64,000 nucleotides of DNA from JBGLNL01 sp964548045 (GTDB lineage Bacteria > Chloroflexota > Dehalococcoidia > SZUA-161 > SpSt-899), in the NCBI GenBank assembly GCA_964548045.1, contig CAZJQZ010000001.1, positions 1 to 64,000 of the forward strand. The letters run 5' to 3'. The notes beneath the pieces are model-generated. The model was not told the DNA's origin. It did no database searches and saw nothing but the letters and a program-made list of their open reading frames with translations. Made by a program: the position numbers and the translations under genes. Positions 52,721 to 61,073 of this stretch are shown piece by piece (the stretch's first letter is position 1; every line of letters begins with the position of its first letter).

Positions 52721-52752
52721 GGGTAGCCGGGAGCATCTGCTTGCGGCTACCC
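52721..52752 (+). terminator. Terminator hairpin after the VWA gene
   Basis: GGGTAGCCG (52721-52729) pairs with 52744-52752 over a 14-base loop, followed by TAATCTTTC. The T tract is weak. It lies between convergent genes. Confidence 0.5.
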
Positions 52753-53522
52753 TAATCTTTCAGAGAACTCAAATACATACAGATAGCGCCACAGGCCGCC
52801 ACGTTCAGCGACTCTGCTTTTTCGCGTGCGATGGGGATTCTGAGTTGGGAATCGGCCAGTTGCAAGAGTTCCCGTGAAGGCCCCGATGCCTCGTTTCCCA
52901 GCGCGATCACAAGCTTGTTTTGAGAAGCCGGCACCGACGGCTCATCGGTGCCGTGAACGTCAGCAATTGTCAATGCAAAATCCTTCCGCTTGAGATATTG
53001 AACGAGTTCAAGATAATCGACGCTCCTTCTAAGCCATACAGATAGCACCGTGCCCGCAGTTGCCTGAACGCACTTGGGCGAAAAAGGATCGGCGCACTTT
53101 TGGGTCATAATCACCCCATCAAAATCAAACGCAGCAGCAGTGCGGATTAGCGTGCCCACGTTGCCGGGGTCCTGAATATCCTCAAGCAGCAGTATCCTTT
53201 CGCCAGGATTTTTCGGGAGATTGTCAGCGTGTGTCTCCGCAGGCAGGCGAACAACCGCCAGTGTTCCCTGTGGCGTCTCGGTAAGGCAAATTTCCCGGAA
53301 CTGCTTTTCAGTAAGGGTGCGAACAGGATGATCGCCAAAAGCGAAGGAATGCCCTTCCATCAATATCACTTCGCTGATTTCGTCCGGGTGCATTTGAGCA
53401 ATTTGAGTAATGGCTCGTTCCCCTTCAACAAGAAATGCGCATGCTTCGTTCCGCCCTTTCCGGGTGGCCAGTTTTTTGTACCACTTCAGTGGTTTCAGGG
53501 GGACATTCGATGCCGGCAACAT
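52752..53522 (-). CDS. TrmH/SpoU-family RNA 2'-O-methyltransferase
   Basis: The 256-residue protein has an N-terminal RNA-binding substrate domain (LKWYKKLATRKGRNEACAFLVEGERAI) and the C-terminal SPOUT knot. The knot carries the family motifs LLLEDIQDPGNVGTLIRTA, ALGNEASGPS and IPIAREKAESLNVAACGAI, which make up the SAM-binding site. It resembles RlmB-like or YsgA-type rRNA methyltransferases; the exact target base is unknown. ATG at 53522 has AAGGA upstream. A TATAAT sequence lies nine bases before the ATG, without a good -35. Confidence 0.92.
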   Translation of the reverse strand: MLPASNVPLKPLKWYKKLATRKGRNEACAFLVEGERAITQIAQMHPDEISEVILMEGHSFAFGDHPVRTLTEKQFREICLTETPQGTLAVVRLPAETHADNLPKNPGERILLLEDIQDPGNVGTLIRTAAAFDFDGVIMTQKCADPFSPKCVQATAGTVLSVWLRRSVDYLELVQYLKRKDFALTIADVHGTDEPSVPASQNKLVIALGNEASGPSRELLQLADSQLRIPIAREKAESLNVAACGAICMYLSSLKD

Positions 53523-53598
53523 AGTGTCCTTATTATACATTGAAATCGGCGGGGCCGATAGCTAAACTTCCTCAAGTGACAATGGGTGTGCTAAACTC

Positions 53599-54096
53599 AT
53601 GAGTATGTTGAAAATCTCCCCGGTCAAAATGCGTCAAAGCCTGCTCCTCTTTTGCGTGGCAGCGGTGATACTGATTGTTGATCAGATCACTAAATTTTTC
53701 GTGCGTTCCAATATGGATTTACATCAGTCAATTCCCGCCGATGGCAACTTCCGCCTGACATATTCCACCAACAGCGGCAGCGTGTTCGGGCTCTCGCTTG
53801 ATTCGACGTTTCTGCTGGTCATGGCTCCAATTGTCATTCTGGCGATTCTATGGCTCTATTTTTATTACCTGCCGACCGCGAACAGATTGATGCGAACCGG
53901 ACTGGGATTGCTGCTGGGAGGAGCCATCGGCAATTTGTGCGATCGAGTTCGGGCAGGAGAGGTAACCGACTTCATCGATGTTCAATTATGGGGCAACTTT
54001 CACTGGGCAACGTTCAACGTAGCCGATGCCTCTATTACTGTGGGCATCGTAATGATAGTATATTACTTCTTCAGAGAAGTCAGAAGCCCCGGGTAA
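53599..54096 (+). CDS. lspA: Signal peptidase II (lipoprotein signal peptidase)
   Basis: The 165-residue membrane protein cleaves prolipoprotein signal peptides. It has four membrane helices and the five conserved LspA boxes, including TNSGSVFG, GNLCDRVRAGEVTDFIDV and FNVADASITVG, with the catalytic pair Asp115 and Asp143. It would process the lipoproteins encoded at 14027, 16106, 45733 and 50858. The start codon has no clear ribosome binding site; a second ATG six bases on is also possible. Confidence 0.97.
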   Translation: MSMLKISPVKMRQSLLLFCVAAVILIVDQITKFFVRSNMDLHQSIPADGNFRLTYSTNSGSVFGLSLDSTFLLVMAPIVILAILWLYFYYLPTANRLMRTGLGLLLGGAIGNLCDRVRAGEVTDFIDVQLWGNFHWATFNVADASITVGIVMIVYYFFREVRSPG

Positions 54097-54139
54097 ATCC
54101 CCCATCTCAAACGCAGGGAATCTCCGCAAGGAACTGATG

Positions 54140-54168
54140 TTGTATCACCAGCAAAAATATGCTATGAT
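54140..54168 (+). promoter_or_regulatory. Promoter of the speD operon
   Basis: TTGTAT (54140-54145) and TATGAT (54163-54168) are exactly 17 bases apart. Transcription would start near 54175. Confidence 0.65.
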
Positions 54169-54174
54169 TCGATT

Positions 54175-54433
54175 TGCTGTGCCTTTCGGCCGGCGAGGGA
54201 GGTGATGGTTCCTACTTTATGGATACTGGTCATTTATCACCAACAGATAATATAGTTGACATTATCGCTTATAGCGAGATAGTCTCACGAAAACCGTCTC
54301 AAGCGGGAAGGATTTTGATGGCGGAATTCGGCGGGTTATGTCGCCCGAGACCGGCTGAGTCAGGCAGATGGCATGAAGGAAAGCTACTAGCCAAACATAT
54401 ATTCCAATAATAAAACAAAAGGGGGTGGGTCCA
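54175..54433 (+). promoter_or_regulatory. Long 5' leader of speD, candidate regulatory RNA or leader-peptide region
   Basis: The 259-base leader contains a GGTGATGG/TTATCACC pairing (54201-54208 with 54232-54239) that masks a GGGAGG sequence. It also has a GTCTC/GAGAC long-range pairing near 54296 and 54343, with a GGCG/CGCC stem inside. Two short frames start behind purine-rich sites, at 54205 (16 codons) and 54318 (30 codons). I do not recognise a known riboswitch class. Control by SAM or polyamines is a hypothesis based on the genes downstream. Confidence 0.5.
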
Positions 54434-54781
54434 ATGCACCTGATTATCGATGGGTACGTTAGTGATCCCGGAAAGATACAAGAGACAAATTTCATTTACC
54501 AGTTCCTCGATACGTACCCTGAACAAATTGAAATGACCAAGGTCTCCACTCCCCAGGTTTCCGAATACAGTCTTCAGGAGCAGGGAGTTTCTGGATTTGT
54601 GCTCCTTGCCGAAAGCCACATCAGCGTCCACGTTTTCCCCGAAAAATCCTATATAAATATAGATATCTTTTCCTGCGCAGCGTTTGATCACGCGCAAGCA
54701 GCTCGCCAACTTGAACAGCAATTCGGCCTTACAGATGTAAAAGTACGGGCCCTTGATCGTCCCCTTCCGAATATCGGATAG
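54434..54781 (+). CDS. speD: S-adenosylmethionine decarboxylase proenzyme (bacterial class 1B)
   Basis: The 115-residue proenzyme makes decarboxylated SAM, the aminopropyl donor for spermidine. The self-cleavage site is Glu60-Ser61 in LLAESHISVHVFPE, which would create the pyruvoyl group on Ser61. His66 and Cys81 (IDIFSCAAF) match the processing and catalytic residues. A GGGGGTGG site precedes the ATG at 54434. The ODC-type gene follows after 62 bases. No speE gene is seen in the window. Confidence 0.95.
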   Translation: MHLIIDGYVSDPGKIQETNFIYQFLDTYPEQIEMTKVSTPQVSEYSLQEQGVSGFVLLAESHISVHVFPEKSYINIDIFSCAAFDHAQAARQLEQQFGLTDVKVRALDRPLPNIG

Positions 54782-54843
54782 GTTCATTTTGAACAGATCA
54801 TTTTTTTTGACGTGATATGAACGTTTGGTAGAGGTATTGCAGA

Positions 54844-55965
54844 TTGCCCAAACAGAAACTCCAAACAAGCGCAATTCAAAAGATAAAGAGGCTCGCCGGA
54901 ATACGGGAGACACCTTTTCTTGTCCTCGAAAAGGAAGCTATCCCCAATAAATACCGGCTGACCCGGGAAGCATTGCCGGATGCCCGTGTATTCTATGCGG
55001 TCAAGGCAAATGCCGACAGGCGAATCATAGAGTTGCTGCATGCTCAGGGCTGCGGTTTCGAGGTCTCTTCCGCACAGGAATTAAAACTGGTAATCGGGTG
55101 CGGAGTACCTCCAAATCAGATCATATCCAGTAACCCTCTAAAAAGCACTAATTTCATAAAAGCTGCTCATCAGGCTGGCGTTAACTACTTCGCCTTCGAT
55201 TCAAAAGGTGAAATCGGCAAACTGGCCGAGTTCGCTCCCGGCAGCAATGTTTATGTGAGACTTTCCGTTCCCAATGAGGGAAGCGAGTGGCCTTTGGACA
55301 GGAAATTCGGAGTTGAAGCCGAACAGGCAGTTCAGTTGCTCACTGAAGCTGCTAAAGAGTCTCTTGTGCCTTGTGGGATAACTTTCCACGTAGGTTCCCA
55401 ATGTGCCAGCACGAAAGCATGGTCAGATGCGATTAAAAAGTGCTCTCAGGTCTGGCAACAGGCAAAAGACAAAGGCCTGGAATTGAAAATGGTGAATATC
55501 GGTGGAGGATTTCCCGTTCAGCATAATCGCGCTGTTCCTCATATTACTGAGAGAGCAAGAACGATACATGATGTGATAAGACAGGAGTTCCCCGATGATG
55601 TGGAGATCTTCGCTGAGCCAGGGAGATATCTGGTCGGTGAAGCCGGTACGCTGGTAAGCAGTGTCATCGCCAAAGCCAGCCGTAACGGAGAAAACTGGCT
55701 GTATCTGGACGTGGGAGTTTTTAACGGTTTAATGGAAAGTCTGGGCGGCATCCAGTATTCAATGAGCACCGATAAAGAAAACCCACTGCAGAAATGGGTA
55801 GTAGCCGGCCCTTCATGTGACAGCATGGATCTCATTTCAAATGAAGTCCACCTCCCCGAACCGGAAATAGGCGACACGGTATATATCTCCCCGGCAGGTG
55901 CATACACCACTGCTTACGCCTCCCGATTCAACGGTATCTCCATCCCAAGGACATACTTCATTTAG
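54844..55965 (+). CDS. PLP-dependent ornithine/lysine decarboxylase family (eukaryotic-type fold III)
   Basis: The 373-residue enzyme is an alanine-racemase-fold decarboxylase. The PLP lysine is Lys54 in FYAVKANAD. HVGSQ, GGGFPV, FAEPGRYLV and a C-terminal GPSCDSMD (catalytic Cys) follow the ornithine decarboxylase pattern; diaminopimelate decarboxylase motifs are absent. With speD it would make putrescine and the spermidine precursor. It starts with TTG at 54844 after AGAGGT, since no ATG is available near the N-terminus. Ornithine versus lysine specificity is not fixed by these motifs. Confidence 0.9.
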   Translation: MPKQKLQTSAIQKIKRLAGIRETPFLVLEKEAIPNKYRLTREALPDARVFYAVKANADRRIIELLHAQGCGFEVSSAQELKLVIGCGVPPNQIISSNPLKSTNFIKAAHQAGVNYFAFDSKGEIGKLAEFAPGSNVYVRLSVPNEGSEWPLDRKFGVEAEQAVQLLTEAAKESLVPCGITFHVGSQCASTKAWSDAIKKCSQVWQQAKDKGLELKMVNIGGGFPVQHNRAVPHITERARTIHDVIRQEFPDDVEIFAEPGRYLVGEAGTLVSSVIAKASRNGENWLYLDVGVFNGLMESLGGIQYSMSTDKENPLQKWVVAGPSCDSMDLISNEVHLPEPEIGDTVYISPAGAYTTAYASRFNGISIPRTYFI

Positions 55966-55999
55966 CCGAAATGAATTCAGGTATTTCTTTTTCTGATGA

Positions 56000-56028
56000 T
56001 TGCACTTCTATCTTCAATGGTGTAGAAT
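56000..56028 (+). promoter_or_regulatory. Promoter of the second zinc-ribbon gene
   Basis: TTGCAC (56000-56005) and TAGAAT (56023-56028) are 17 bases apart. The leader to the ATG at 56224 would be about 189 bases. A CCTTGAA/TTCAAGG pairing (56160-56166 with 56204-56210) touches the 5' edge of the ribosome binding site. Confidence 0.6.
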
Positions 56029-56223
56029 GTACGTCAAACAAGTATCCATTTCGATTCAGGGAGAGTTCGTAGTTCACATCCTCGGAAAGAGCAGCTATCA
56101 GTCAGAGGAAGGCTTCACTTACCCGCTTTCTGGCCTGCCGTTAGCAGTCTCAAATCCAGCCTTGAACTTCACGCAGTTCCCGGGTTGAACTTGGTACAAT
56201 CAATTCAAGGGGGAGATCAGGCA

Positions 56224-56502
56224 ATGGCATTTGAGGACAAGACTTTGGTGTGCAGTGATTGTGGAAGGGAATTTGTTTTCACTGCGGGAGAGCAGGAATT
56301 CTATGAGCAACGAGGGCTCCTCAACGAACCCCGCCGCTGCCCGGAGTGCCGACAAATCAAGAAACGGGGACGATCTGGCCCGCGCGAAATGCACACAGCC
56401 ATTTGTGCTGCCTGTGGCGCTGAATGTGAGGTTCCGTTCCTGCCTCGTGGAGACCGCCCGGTCTACTGCAATGAGTGTTTCGCCAAGATGAAGGATCAGT
56501 AG
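56224..56502 (+). CDS. Double zinc-ribbon small protein, paralogue of the 43960 gene
   Basis: The 92-residue protein again has two ribbons (CSDCG...CPEC and CAAC...CNEC) around an FTAGEQEFYEQRGLLNEPRRC block. It is clearly homologous along its length to the protein at 43960, with about six fewer residues. GGAG lies eight bases before the ATG at 56224. It has its own promoter and long leader. Its function is unknown. Confidence 0.9.
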   Translation: MAFEDKTLVCSDCGREFVFTAGEQEFYEQRGLLNEPRRCPECRQIKKRGRSGPREMHTAICAACGAECEVPFLPRGDRPVYCNECFAKMKDQ

Positions 56503-56561
56503 TTTTCGCTTGCTCTAAGATTACCTCGTCATTATCATCATTTTAAAACTTGCTTTCCAAA

Positions 56562-56855
56562 ATGAATGTTGGAGCATTGCGAGTGAAGTTGTGTTTGCCT
56601 GAGAATGGTTCCCTTAAAGGCAAGCGCAAGGTGGTAAAGTCGATTTGTGGCCGGGTGGAAAACAAGTTCAATGTTTCCATAGCCGAAATCGATGACCTTG
56701 ACCATTGGAAACTGGCAACGTTGGGAGTTGTCTGTGTGAGTAATGATGGCCGCCATGCCAATGAAATCCTCTCCAGAGTAATGAATTTCATAGAAGCCTC
56801 CAGAGGAGATGCCGAACTTCTGGATTATGAAATCGAAATCCTGAACGTCCTCTAA
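56562..56855 (+). CDS. DUF503 family protein (YlxP-like)
   Basis: The 97-residue protein matches DUF503, known from the nusA-infB-rbfA region of Firmicutes. Its typical phrases are MNVGALRVKLCLPENGSLKGKRKVVKSI, FNVSIAEID and LATLGVVCVSNDGRHANEIL. Some relatives have been linked to ribosome assembly, but the function is not firm. Here it sits two bases before a helicase gene rather than with rbfA. The start at 56562 lacks a clear ribosome binding site. Confidence 0.9.
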   Translation: MNVGALRVKLCLPENGSLKGKRKVVKSICGRVENKFNVSIAEIDDLDHWKLATLGVVCVSNDGRHANEILSRVMNFIEASRGDAELLDYEIEILNVL

Positions 56856-56857
56856 TA

Positions 56858-59140
56858 ATGGATACTTCGGCCTTCCTCGATCATCTCAAAGTATCTCCCT
56901 TTTACGAGTACCAGATTGTCCATCAGGAGCATATCCGGCCCCAAAAAGCCCGCTACGGGCAATTGGAAAAGCCGCTTAACCCTTCCCTGCAAACTGCCTT
57001 GGAAGCATTTGAGCTTCTTCCGCTCTACAGCCATCAGGCAACCGCAATTAACCTTTCCCGATCCGGGAAAAACGTGGTTGTATCAACCCCTTCGGCCAGC
57101 GGAAAAACTCTCTGCTACAATCTGCCCGTGCTGGATTCTCTGCTCAAACAAAAAAACAGCCGGGCCCTCTATCTTTTTCCTACCAAAGCGCTGGCACAGG
57201 ATCAACTGAAAACCCTCAACGGACTCACCTCTGCAATTCATCCTGAAATCCAGGCAGCCACTTTCGACGGCGATACCCCCCGCAACCAGCGAACCCTGAT
57301 ACGAAAGTCAGCCCGAATAATTCTCTCCAATCCGGACATGCTGCATTTCGGCATTCTGCCCCGCCACCGCGCATGGACTTCCTTCCTTGGCCAGTTAAAA
57401 TTCGTGGTGATCGATGAAGCCCATGCCTACCGAGGCATCTTCGGTTCTCACGTAGCCAATATTCTTCGCCGACTCCAACGCATCTGCGCCCGATATGGAG
57501 CCAATCCTCAATTTATCTGCTGTTCCGCCACCATCGCCAACCCCGGTGAACATGCCGAAAATCTGACCGGATTGCCCTTTGAAATCGTCACCGATGATGG
57601 AGCGCCATCGGGAGGAAAGGACTTCATTTGCTGGAATCCGCCGCTGATCGATCAGGCCAACTCTGTCCGCCGCAGCGCCAGCAGTGAAGCTACTCGACTC
57701 CTCACCGAACTGATCCAGACAGGCACCCGCAGCCTTGCCTTCGCCCGAACCCGCAACCTGGTCGAACTGATCTACGTTTACGTCCGCAAGCAACTGGACT
57801 TGATATCCCCGGAACTGGCCGACCTGATAAAACCCTATCGCGCCGGGTATCTGGCCGAGGATCGCCGAAAGATCGAACAGGAACTCTTCAAAGGGAGATT
57901 GCTGGCGACTGTGGCCACTAATGCGCTGGAACTGGGAGTGGATATCGGCGAACTCGATGCTACCATCCTAACCGGCTATCCCGGCAGCATCGCCAGCACT
58001 TTTCAGCAGGCGGGTAGAAGTGGCCGGAGAGGGGAACTTTCCCTCAGTATTCTGATCGGTTCGGAGAACCCTCTTGACCAGTATTTCATGCGCTATCCGG
58101 AAGCTCTATTCGGGAAGGATTTCGAACACGCCCTGATCTCCCCAACGAATCCGCATATTCTAAAACCACATTTGCTGTGCGCCGCCTGGGAATTCCCTCT
58201 GACCGATGCAGACCGAAAGTATTTTGGGGATTTTGATGAAACGATAATGGAACTCAGAAAAGAGGGTCTGTTCCGGGTCCGGGGCAAGCGCTGGTATCCG
58301 ACACCTTCGGTTACCTATCCGGCCAGGAATGTGAATATCCGGTCCTGTTCGGCAGTAAATTACACACTGGTTGATGCCGGCACCGGCCAGATACTGGAGA
58401 CTATCGAGTCAGATACGGCATTCTCCCAGGCTCATCCCGGAGCGGTGTACCTGCATCAGGGGGACTCCTATCTCGTCACCGATCTTGACCTGATTTCACA
58501 CATCGCCTATGCGCTGCCCACTAACGCCCATTACTACACGCAGAGCAAAGACCTCACCGATCTCGATATACTCCAGACAAAGGATCAAAAACAGGTCGGG
58601 CACACAACGATCTACATGGGAACGGTGCAGGTTACCACCACAGTAGTGGCCTTCAAAAAGAAGCGGGTATATACCGAAGAAGTGCTGGGAGAGGAACCGC
58701 TGGATTTGCCTCCCCAGCCATTCGAAACGGTCGCTCTCTGGTTTGATATGCCGCCGGAAATCGAACACCATCTGGCTCAGGAAGGGCTGGACTTTGCTGG
58801 CGGACTCCATGCCACCGAACATGCTGCCATCGCCATGCTCCCTCTGTTCGCCCTCTGCGATCGGAACGATATTGGCGGTGTCTCCACTCCATTCCATCCC
58901 GATACCGGCCAGGCTCAGATATTCATCTACGATGCCCATCCCGGAGGGGTGGGGATCGCCGAAAAGGGGTTTGAGCTGATTGAGGCCCTCTGGAGAGAAA
59001 CCCTGAAGCTGATCTCCGAATGCCCCTGCGAAGATGGCTGCCCCAGTTGCGTCCAGTCACCCAAGTGCGGCAACAACAATCAGCCACTGGACAAGAAAGC
59101 GGCACAGTTAATTCTTGAAAGGTTATTGAACACCCGATAG
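56858..59140 (+). CDS. MrfA/YprA/Hrq1-type DEAD/DEAH-box helicase with C-terminal zinc domain
   Basis: The 760-residue SF2 helicase has motif I TPSASGKT, Ia LFPTKALAQDQ, II IDEAHAYRG, III CSATIANP, and V-VI (ATNALELGVDIGELDATILTGYPG, QQAGRSGRRGE). The C-terminal MrfA domain carries a CPCEDGCPSC...C zinc-type motif. Bacterial MrfA (with its partner MrfB) repairs mitomycin-type DNA damage. No exonuclease partner gene is adjacent. It starts two bases after the DUF503 stop, so coupling is likely. Confidence 0.92.
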   Translation: MDTSAFLDHLKVSPFYEYQIVHQEHIRPQKARYGQLEKPLNPSLQTALEAFELLPLYSHQATAINLSRSGKNVVVSTPSASGKTLCYNLPVLDSLLKQKNSRALYLFPTKALAQDQLKTLNGLTSAIHPEIQAATFDGDTPRNQRTLIRKSARIILSNPDMLHFGILPRHRAWTSFLGQLKFVVIDEAHAYRGIFGSHVANILRRLQRICARYGANPQFICCSATIANPGEHAENLTGLPFEIVTDDGAPSGGKDFICWNPPLIDQANSVRRSASSEATRLLTELIQTGTRSLAFARTRNLVELIYVYVRKQLDLISPELADLIKPYRAGYLAEDRRKIEQELFKGRLLATVATNALELGVDIGELDATILTGYPGSIASTFQQAGRSGRRGELSLSILIGSENPLDQYFMRYPEALFGKDFEHALISPTNPHILKPHLLCAAWEFPLTDADRKYFGDFDETIMELRKEGLFRVRGKRWYPTPSVTYPARNVNIRSCSAVNYTLVDAGTGQILETIESDTAFSQAHPGAVYLHQGDSYLVTDLDLISHIAYALPTNAHYYTQSKDLTDLDILQTKDQKQVGHTTIYMGTVQVTTTVVAFKKKRVYTEEVLGEEPLDLPPQPFETVALWFDMPPEIEHHLAQEGLDFAGGLHATEHAAIAMLPLFALCDRNDIGGVSTPFHPDTGQAQIFIYDAHPGGVGIAEKGFELIEALWRETLKLISECPCEDGCPSCVQSPKCGNNNQPLDKKAAQLILERLLNTR

Positions 59141-59171
59141 GCTTCGAGCAGAACACACTCAATAAGTCCGC

Positions 59172-59200
59172 TTGCCTGAACAGGTTCAAAGTTGTATAAT
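59172..59200 (+). promoter_or_regulatory. Promoter of the PKD-domain gene
   Basis: TTGCCT (59172-59177) and a perfect TATAAT (59195-59200) are 17 bases apart, 36 bases before the ATG at 59237. Confidence 0.75.
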
Positions 59201-59236
59201 GCCGTTACGTTCCAGTCTCTGAGGAGGTTTGTAATT

Positions 59237-61015
59237 ATGAAATGCAGAATACTCAGCATGTTGATAATCCAGGCTATAGCGATTTGCCTTTGCGCTGTTA
59301 TGGCTGTGCCGGTGAGTGCGCAGAATGCGGTTACCATCGATAGCGTCACTCCTATGCCGGACAGGGCTGGCCTGACGGCCCGCTACCAGGTGGTGTTCAC
59401 CACCAGCGCTCTCACCGCGGGCACAAATGAGATCCGCATAACCTTCCCCGATGCAGTGCAGATGCCTTCGAGTATCGAGGACAGCGATGTGCTTGTCGAT
59501 GGCAGCCAATGTTCCAATGGCGGCAGCGCATTCCTGGATGCCCAGACACTGGTGATCACCCCTCCGAATGATGTGGCTGCCGGAACTCGCACCATCATCA
59601 TCAGCCAGCATGCAGGCATCACCAATCCACAGCTTTCTCAGGAGATCGGAGATGGCGCTACGGACGATCTTTACGTTTTGACCGTTTCAACTGATAAAGA
59701 TACCGCAGGCACGATTGAGTATGAAATTTTTGACTGGGTTGGAGCCAGCCCCACAGAACTGGCCCACCACGATCCGTGCACGGTCTGGGGCGCAGGATTC
59801 ACCCCCGGCTACACAATTCATCTAAACGGGATGGAAGGCGGGCCAGTCGATGGAACCGGCACAGTGGGTGAAGACGGAACCTTTCAGTTTGTCGGGTCAG
59901 CTACGGGCAGGGTCGATTTGAACCTCAATGCGACCGACGGCAGTGGCAGAAGCGCTGAATTCGAAGGGGATGAGCCCGAACTGCCAACGACTCAACCCCC
60001 TTCCGCAGACTTCAGCTACACACCATCCGATCAAGCTGCATACCCTGAGGAAAACCCGGTTGCCGGAGAGGCGATAATTTTCGATGCATCCGCTTCCAAC
60101 GATCCTGATGGCAGAATAGTCTCCTGGGATTGGGATTTCGGCGATGGGAATGAAGGTTCGGGGGAGATACTCACCCACTCCTATGCGGATGCGGATGAAT
60201 ACACCGTAATGCTGACGGTGACCGATAACAGGGGAGGCTCAGGTACCAGCAGCAAAACGCTGGTCGTGACCGAACATGTGGAGGAAGAAGTCAATGCGCC
60301 GCCGGTTGCTGATGCCGGCCCGGATCAGGCCCTGGAAAGCGCTGACGGTGAAGAAACGGAAGTAACGCTCGATGCTTCCGGGTCGTACGATCCTGATGAT
60401 GACCCATTGATATATTCATGGAGCTGGGAGAGTGGTTCGGCGAGCGGGGTAAATCCCGTAGCGGCTCTGGCTCCGGGGACAACCACCATCACATTGACGG
60501 TATCGGATGGCGATCTCACCGGAACCGATAGTGTGGTCATCACAGTCAGGGAAAAGGTCATCGAGGAGGAAACCCCCACTCCCGGCGAAAAACCAGCGTT
60601 CCCAAATGCTTCTTTCGAGATATCACCACTAAACCCGACCGCTAGTGAGGAGATAACTTTCGATGGTTCCGCTTCGGGGGACCCGGATGGATTTATAACG
60701 TCATACGAGTGGAGTTTCGGGGATGGTGAAAATGATTTCGGGGAAATCGTAACTCACACTTATGATGAGTCCGGATTATATACAGTATCGCTTTTTGTCA
60801 GGGATGACGATGGCAATGTTTACAGCTATACCACCAGCATAACAATAGCTGACGAGACTGGTTCCGAAGATATTCCTGCTGTAACAACTTCGACAACTGC
60901 TGAAATCTCCGACGATTCCGGTTCTTCAGCATGGATATGGATAGTGATTGCTATTGTCGTAGTAATTGTTGTTGGAACTGGCGTAATTGTTCTGCGGCGA
61001 AGGGCCAGTGCCTAA
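59237..61015 (+). CDS. Secreted or cell-wall PKD-domain protein with C-terminal membrane anchor
   Basis: The 592-residue protein has an N-terminal signal peptide (cleavage expected near VSAQ), then a beta-rich region (about 30-240). Three PKD-type domains follow at about 255-350, 355-445 and 460-550, with repeated WDWDFGDG / YEWSFGDG-type loops and acidic linkers. It ends with a membrane helix (IVIAIVVVIVVGTGVIVL) and a basic stop. This is the architecture of surface-layer-like proteins of anaerobes. AGGAGG lies nine bases before the ATG. Substrate or partner unknown. Confidence 0.88.
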   Translation: MKCRILSMLIIQAIAICLCAVMAVPVSAQNAVTIDSVTPMPDRAGLTARYQVVFTTSALTAGTNEIRITFPDAVQMPSSIEDSDVLVDGSQCSNGGSAFLDAQTLVITPPNDVAAGTRTIIISQHAGITNPQLSQEIGDGATDDLYVLTVSTDKDTAGTIEYEIFDWVGASPTELAHHDPCTVWGAGFTPGYTIHLNGMEGGPVDGTGTVGEDGTFQFVGSATGRVDLNLNATDGSGRSAEFEGDEPELPTTQPPSADFSYTPSDQAAYPEENPVAGEAIIFDASASNDPDGRIVSWDWDFGDGNEGSGEILTHSYADADEYTVMLTVTDNRGGSGTSSKTLVVTEHVEEEVNAPPVADAGPDQALESADGEETEVTLDASGSYDPDDDPLIYSWSWESGSASGVNPVAALAPGTTTITLTVSDGDLTGTDSVVITVREKVIEEETPTPGEKPAFPNASFEISPLNPTASEEITFDGSASGDPDGFITSYEWSFGDGENDFGEIVTHTYDESGLYTVSLFVRDDDGNVYSYTTSITIADETGSEDIPAVTTSTTAEISDDSGSSAWIWIVIAIVVVIVVGTGVIVLRRRASA

Positions 61016-61073
61016 TGAGGTGACGAGGGAAACGAAGGAATAATCCAACAGATCAATTCGCCATTTCAGGAGC

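Noticed and set aside
53530..53535. TATAAT just before the RNA methyltransferase as proof of a leaderless mRNA
   Set aside because: The -35 region is poor and an AAGGA ribosome binding site is present, so the case is too weak to claim.
54256..54284. TTGACA at 54256 as a second speD promoter
   Set aside because: No acceptable -10 box lies 16-18 bases downstream; the promoter at 54140-54168 is far better.
54174..54410. A 78-codon open frame in the speD leader as a normal protein gene
   Set aside because: It begins at the predicted transcript start, has no ribosome binding site at that codon and no recognisable domain. The region is better read as a leader, with shorter internal frames as possible leader peptides.
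56000..56188. A 62-codon open frame before the second zinc-ribbon gene
   Set aside because: It overlaps the promoter, has a non-ATG start without a ribosome binding site and shows no family features.
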